From contig CAAGRW010000182.1 of the NCBI GenBank assembly GCA_900772775.1, positions 1-16,659 of the forward strand: 16,659 bases of DNA, given 5' to 3'. A program made the translations under genes and the position numbers. The notes beneath the pieces were generated by a model. It did not search any database. It was not told the DNA's origin and was given only the letters and a program-made list of their open reading frames with translations. Source of the DNA: Candidatus Rifleibacteriota bacterium (GTDB lineage: Bacteria; Vulcanimicrobiota; Xenobia; Xenobiales; Xenobiaceae). The stretch's first letter is position 1. Each line of letters begins with the position of its first letter. Shown here piece after piece: positions 13,364-16,659 of this stretch.

Positions 13364-14035
13364 TTGCAAGTCGTTCAAGCTTATCACCCCTTATTGCAAA
13401 CTATAATGTTTACTAGTGAGTTTCCCCGCCCTCTAAAAGAAATGGCTAGTCCAGATTGGCTCAAACACTTGCTCACTTTAGAAGGAGAAGCTGAGCGACC
13501 TAAAGGAGAGCTCCCCCCCAAGGAAGAGATTTTTAAAAGTTATCGTTCCTTGCTACGCTGGGGAGGCTTTAAGCCGAGCGGTCGCAGCAAACCTGCCGCA
13601 GAATATTTAGTAAAAGCAGCTGCAATCGGCGAACTAAATTCTATAAATGCTGCCGTAGACGTACTCAACGGTGTGTCTTTACATATCGGTTTACCCATAG
13701 GTGTTATAGATTTAGATCTGTGCCATCCTCCGCTGCGTATAGACTTGGGCACCGAAGGCGAATCATATATTTTTAATAAATCCGGCCAAGAAATGTCTCT
13801 CAAGGGACTCATTGTTATGCGCGATCAGGAAGGCCCTTGCGCCAACCCGGTAAAAGACTCACAGCGCACTAAAACAAATGACGAAACCAGACGCACTCTC
13901 ACTATAGTGTGGGGCAACAGAGAATGTTTAGCTCCAGCGCTTATGGCTGTGCAGTGGCAAAAAGAGCTATTGCTCAAACTTGGAGCCAAAATAGAAGACG
14001 TCACCACTGTTTTTGAGGCTGCCCCGGAAGTTTAG
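13364..14035 (+). CDS. Stand-alone B3/B4 tRNA-binding/editing domain protein
   Basis: A 223-aa protein of the B3/4 family, the domain that in phenylalanyl-tRNA synthetase beta subunits hydrolyses mischarged Tyr-tRNA-Phe. Visible family features are the helical lead-in with 'RSLLRWGGFKPSGRSKPAAEYLVKAA' (about 62-87), 'LNSINAAVDVLNGVSLHIGLPIGVIDLD' (about 91-118), the beta segment 'RIDLGTEGESYIF', and 'DSQRTKTNDETRRTLTIVWG' (about 165-184). Free-standing copies occur in many bacteria and archaea; trans-editing or tRNA binding is inferred from the family, and the exact substrate is unknown. It starts with TTG behind a perfect GGAGG. It lies away from pheS/pheT as far as the window shows. A lipoprotein gene follows after 94 bases. 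Confidence 0.85.
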   Translation: MQVVQAYHPLLQTIMFTSEFPRPLKEMASPDWLKHLLTLEGEAERPKGELPPKEEIFKSYRSLLRWGGFKPSGRSKPAAEYLVKAAAIGELNSINAAVDVLNGVSLHIGLPIGVIDLDLCHPPLRIDLGTEGESYIFNKSGQEMSLKGLIVMRDQEGPCANPVKDSQRTKTNDETRRTLTIVWGNRECLAPALMAVQWQKELLLKLGAKIEDVTTVFEAAPEV

Positions 14036-14063
14036 CCAAAAATGGAAGTTAAAATGCGTTTAG

Positions 14064-14081
14064 GGGAAAAATTATTTTCCC
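14064..14081. repeat. Short inverted repeat between the B3/4 and lipoprotein genes
   Basis: GGGAAAA (14064-14070) and TTTTCCC (14075-14081) form a 7-bp stem around a four-base loop, 28 bases after the B3/4 stop codon. No T-run follows on the plus strand, so it may be a weak terminator or a processing hairpin. Confidence 0.35.
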
Positions 14082-14129
14082 AAGCGAATTTCTACGACAA
14101 CTTTGACCAATGCGAGGTAAATATAGAAT

Positions 14130-14507
14130 ATGCATAAATCGATCCTACGTTTTGGCTTGCTCATTCTAGCAACCGCGTTTTTAAGCGGATGCACAGGTAA
14201 TGATGACAATAACCCCGGCCGCTACTATTTGGAAAGTAACCGCCCCTGCCCCATTGAACAAGTAGCTAAAAATTTACCTTCCGACATATTGCCAGGAGAG
14301 ACTACCATCAAATTGTATGCTTATACAGATGGTCAACCTCAGTTGATAAAGACAGCTACTTACGCTCCCCATACTGTCAGCGCGGCCAAAGTGTTGCAAG
14401 ATTTGCCAACTTCAGGCCACTATTACTTAGAAGCTCAGCTTAAAGGTTCGATACGTACTTTAACTTACAAAGCTGAATTAAAAGACGCCAACATAACTTT
14501 GCGATAG
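14130..14507 (+). CDS. Small predicted lipoprotein
   Basis: A 125-aa secreted lipoprotein. The N-terminus 'MHKSILRFGLLILATAFLSGC' has a basic start, a hydrophobic stretch and a clear LSGC lipobox; Cys21 would be lipidated by the Lgt/Lsp pathway. Residues +2 to +5 (TGND) give no Asp at +2, so outer-membrane sorting by the Lol rule is plausible. The mature part (about 104 residues) is predicted mainly beta, with a short Ig-like or YbaY-like pattern ('TIKLYAYTDGQPQLIKTATY', 'GHYYLEAQLKGS'), but I cannot name a family. The ATG has GAGG twelve bases upstream, a loose fit. The bidirectional terminator beyond ends its transcript. Confidence 0.83.
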   Translation: MHKSILRFGLLILATAFLSGCTGNDDNNPGRYYLESNRPCPIEQVAKNLPSDILPGETTIKLYAYTDGQPQLIKTATYAPHTVSAAKVLQDLPTSGHYYLEAQLKGSIRTLTYKAELKDANITLR

Positions 14508-14538
14508 TTATTAGAGACTATTTTGCAAAGCCACTAAA

Positions 14539-14585
14539 GAAAAAAAACGCCTCCTATTGCTATTAAATAGGAGGCGTTTAAGCTT
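14539..14585. terminator. Bidirectional terminator between lipoprotein and amidase genes
   Basis: A 12-bp perfect stem AAACGCCTCCTA / TAGGAGGCGTTT (14545-14579) has an A-run on the left, which becomes a T-run on the minus strand, and a T-rich right flank. The two genes converge on it. Confidence 0.92.
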
Positions 14586-14598
14586 TTAGAAGCTATAG

Positions 14599-16431
14599 CT
14601 AAGGAGCTGAGCGTACGGTACGACCGCTAATATCGCTGCTGCCTCCTTCACTCTGGCCAATAAAACTATTCAGAGCTTGAGCCAATTCTTCAGCGATAGT
14701 TTGACGACAGCCTTGATCGGCTAATTTCGATCCATCTTCATAGTTAGTTAAATAAGCCATTTCCACCAACACAGCAGGCATGTCAGTATTGCGCAATACA
14801 TAGAAGCCTTCACGCAGAGTACCTATTTGATAGAATCCCAAGGAGCTGAGCGAAAATTCCAAAGCTTTAGCCAACTGTCGATCTTCAGGCTTAAACCAGT
14901 AAACGGAGCTGCCATTGGGGATAGAAGAAACGCTGGCGTTACAATGCAAACTAATAAAGAAATCAGCGCCGATGTTGTTGGCTGCATCACAACGCGATTG
15001 CAATTCAACTGAATCCGGAGAGCCTAACCAGCTGACATCTCGATCTGTATCGCGAGTCAGAACGACCTCCCAGCCCTCACTTTCTAACAGATCACGTAAA
15101 CGCAAAGCCACATCCAAAGTGATTTGTTTTTCGTATACGCCCAAACTGCGACTGTAACATCCGGGATCACCGCCACCGTGGCCAGGATCAATCACGATAA
15201 CTCCACGTCTATCGACAAAGCCCAAAGTATGGCCTTTACCACTGAAAGTGTCCTTTTGAGCAAAAGATTGCAAATCGCCCTTAAAAAAGCGTACAGCTGC
15301 TGTAGTATTTAGTTCGCTTTCAGGAAAGCTAAAAGCTGTATCTTTATTTAAAAGGAAATCGATACGTAAAATAGGATGTTGGGCGCTGCCAACTTGGGTA
15401 GCGTCTGTCTTAAAGAAAAATTTGCCAGAGTCAGCTGGAAATTTAACTGTGTCGTCACTATCAACATTATCTAAATAAAGACAAAGCTTACGGCAATCGA
15501 CGCAATAATTCCAAAAATAGCGAAAAGGATCTGAAGAAGTGATTAAAACATCCTCAGCTTCGGAAGAATTTTCTTCCAAATTGACCATTTCAGTTTCTAA
15601 ACAAGTTAAGGCAGAAGGTTCATTTTGAGTTGCAGAAAGGGAAAATTGCGGAGAGCAAACTACACTAAGCGACTTATTATCAAACGATTCACGCAAAACC
15701 GGCGACCAATGAGGAGGCATCTTGTAAGTTAAAAGAAGATTGGGCTTACCGTCTACAGTTTCTTGCTCAGCTTGTACAGTTACATGTCCCAAATGGACTT
15801 GTTTTTGTTCTTCGCCCCATACTGTATTATCAAAACGAAGAGTGATAGATTCAGAGTCGGAATTTATCACTTTAAAGTGGGGGCGGAAATCTAAATTAAA
15901 GGTCAACTTGGTGCCATCAGTATCATTTTTTAATACCGGAGCATATATTTTATGAGCTAAGTTAGTTGACGCAGAAATAGCATTTTCTTGTGGAGTGGCC
16001 ACTAGATCTAATAATTGTATAAAAAGCTGAGGCTCAAGCAAACGCTGACCCGAGTCGGCATACATGAGACCGCGAGCCTTAATAATTTCTTTATTGGGGC
16101 CAATTATTTCCGAACTATTGGCAGAAACTATCCATTGGCCTGAAGTAGAAAAAACCATAAGGGTAGAGCCACTGCCCGACCAGCTAAAGCGACGGCCTGA
16201 TTTGGCTACAAGGCGTTCGGCATCTTCGCTACCCATAAGCAAGAATAGATGTTCGGACTCACCACCATTGGCAGCGTCTGGAATAGACAAAGTCCGACTG
16301 GGAATAGAGTAGCTGATGCCATCAAGCCCAAAGACTTTGTCTTTATTTGCAGCTTGAGCTTGCGCTATAGTAAAGCTACACAATATAAATAGAGTTGTAA
16401 TAAAAACTAATAATAAACGAGCTTTCTTCAT
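14599..16431 (-). CDS. Secreted N-acetylmuramoyl-L-alanine amidase (Amidase_3) with long N-terminal region
   Basis: A zinc amidase cutting the bond between MurNAc and the L-Ala of the peptide stem in peptidoglycan, usually during cell separation. From ATG 16431 (610 aa) a signal peptide is visible (MKK, hydrophobic core, then 'AQAQA' near residue 27). An in-frame GTG at 16452 would add seven residues and spoil the n-region. The C-terminal domain (about 409-590) has all expected residues: His418 in 'IDPGHGG', Glu434 in 'GVYEKQITLDVA', His496 in 'SLHCNAS' and Glu557 in 'LVEMAYLTN'. Residues ~28-400 are beta-rich and hold AMIN-like stretches ('LTFNLDFRPHFKVI', 'ILRIDFLLNKDTAF') that may target septal wall or outer-membrane machinery. 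A cysteine cluster 'YCVDCRKLC' could form disulfides. Confidence 0.9.
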   Translation of the reverse strand: MKKARLLLVFITTLFILCSFTIAQAQAANKDKVFGLDGISYSIPSRTLSIPDAANGGESEHLFLLMGSEDAERLVAKSGRRFSWSGSGSTLMVFSTSGQWIVSANSSEIIGPNKEIIKARGLMYADSGQRLLEPQLFIQLLDLVATPQENAISASTNLAHKIYAPVLKNDTDGTKLTFNLDFRPHFKVINSDSESITLRFDNTVWGEEQKQVHLGHVTVQAEQETVDGKPNLLLTYKMPPHWSPVLRESFDNKSLSVVCSPQFSLSATQNEPSALTCLETEMVNLEENSSEAEDVLITSSDPFRYFWNYCVDCRKLCLYLDNVDSDDTVKFPADSGKFFFKTDATQVGSAQHPILRIDFLLNKDTAFSFPESELNTTAAVRFFKGDLQSFAQKDTFSGKGHTLGFVDRRGVIVIDPGHGGGDPGCYSRSLGVYEKQITLDVALRLRDLLESEGWEVVLTRDTDRDVSWLGSPDSVELQSRCDAANNIGADFFISLHCNASVSSIPNGSSVYWFKPEDRQLAKALEFSLSSLGFYQIGTLREGFYVLRNTDMPAVLVEMAYLTNYEDGSKLADQGCRQTIAEELAQALNSFIGQSEGGSSDISGRTVRSAP

Positions 16432-16577
16432 AACTAGAACTACAAGTCGCACCCCATTTCAAAAAAAAATCAACTGCTCCCCCACTGACATTTTTCATAG
16501 CCAAACAGTCGACTAAATGTTCTAGAATGCTGTCTTTTCCTGTCCACTTCCCAAATGTTCACAAATACAACAAAAAA

Positions 16578-16613
16578 GACAAAAAAAAAGAAGATGATTC
16601 ACACCATCTTCTT
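16578..16613 (-). terminator. Terminator of tRNA-Met
   Basis: A perfect 9-bp stem AAGAAGATG (16588-16596) / CATCTTCTT (16605-16613) is followed on the minus strand by a run of Ts. It begins four bases after the tRNA CCA end. Confidence 0.88.
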
Positions 16614-16616
16614 AAT

Positions 16617-16659
16617 TGGTTGCGGGAGAGGGATTTGAACCCACGACCTCCGGGTTATG
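16617..16659 (-). tRNA. tRNA-Met, probably initiator (3' part; window ends in the anticodon)
   Basis: The minus strand reads from anticodon CAT at the window edge through AACCCGG, a short variable loop AGGTC, the T-arm GTGGG TTCAAAT CCCTC, and the 3' acceptor strand ending CCCGCA-ACCA. An A at position 72 before the discriminator A is the initiator-type C1xA72 arrangement, and the ending matches E. coli fMet tRNA. The D-arm and 5' acceptor strand are outside the window, so elongator identity is not fully excluded. CCA is encoded. Confidence 0.87.

Noticed and set aside
13216..13416. 66-aa plus-strand open frame before the B3/4 gene
   Set aside because: It has no ribosome binding site, runs 53 bases into the well-supported B3/4 frame in another phase, and its translation shows no domain or signal.
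14042..14137. 31-codon frame beginning ATGGAAGTT and overlapping the lipoprotein start
   Set aside because: There is no SD before its ATG and it crosses a hairpin; the eight-base overlap could suggest coupling, but nothing else supports a gene.
1..16659. Mobile elements, CRISPR arrays, prophage or toxin-antitoxin loci
   Set aside because: I saw no transposase, integrase, terminal repeats, regularly spaced repeats, or paired small toxin/antitoxin genes. The PIN domain at 5518-6630 is the membrane YacL type, not a VapC toxin.

Overview
The window reads as an ordinary chromosomal stretch of a diderm bacterium with an A+T-leaning genome. By eye the GC content is in the forties of percent, rising noticeably between about 10880 and 13046. 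Outer-membrane life is suggested by a lipoprotein with a clear lipobox and a secreted Amidase_3 hydrolase with a large N-terminal extension. A PVC-type lineage (Lentisphaerota/Verrucomicrobiota-like) is my best guess: it has a YacL-type PIN/TRAM gene next to ispD (an order known from Firmicutes), yet also carries DusA, RNase D and lipoproteins. This placement is inference only. Several genes start with GTG or TTG, and strong GGAGG ribosome binding sites precede argS, the 143-aa protein, the acidic 298-aa protein and the B3/4 protein.

Layout. 1-480: 3' end of a beta-propeller-like protein, then a terminator. 601-2685 (+): dusA (tRNA dihydrouridine synthase) and mrp (Fe-S carrier ATPase), ended by a bidirectional terminator shared with the convergent rnd. 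2770-4071 (-): rnd (RNase D) downstream of a tRNA-Leu(CAA) gene that has a near-consensus promoter. 4176-6630 (-): an operon of a YacL-like membrane PIN/TRAM protein, an enlarged IspD, and an unrecognised 143-aa protein translationally coupled to ispD. 6758-8539 (-): argS. 8867-10156 (+): an MFS exporter. 10219-10746 (-): mscL with a zinc-ribbon tail. 10880-13046 (-): an unrecognised acidic, cysteine-free protein directly followed by a divergent RluE-like pseudouridine synthase with very basic tails. 13364-14507 (+): a stand-alone B3/4 tRNA-binding/editing domain protein and a small lipoprotein. 14599-16431 (-): an N-acetylmuramoyl-L-alanine amidase. 16617-16659 (-): 3' part of an initiator tRNA-Met.

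A translation/RNA theme runs through the window: tRNA modification, tRNA 3' processing, arginyl-tRNA synthesis, rRNA pseudouridylation, a B3/4 domain and two tRNAs. The rest is envelope and housekeeping (isoprenoid precursor, osmotic safety valve, cell-wall amidase, exporter). I see no mobile element, CRISPR array, phage gene or classical defence system. The least explained parts are the acidic/basic gene pair at 10880-13046, the extra segment inside IspD, and the Trp-rich 143-aa protein.
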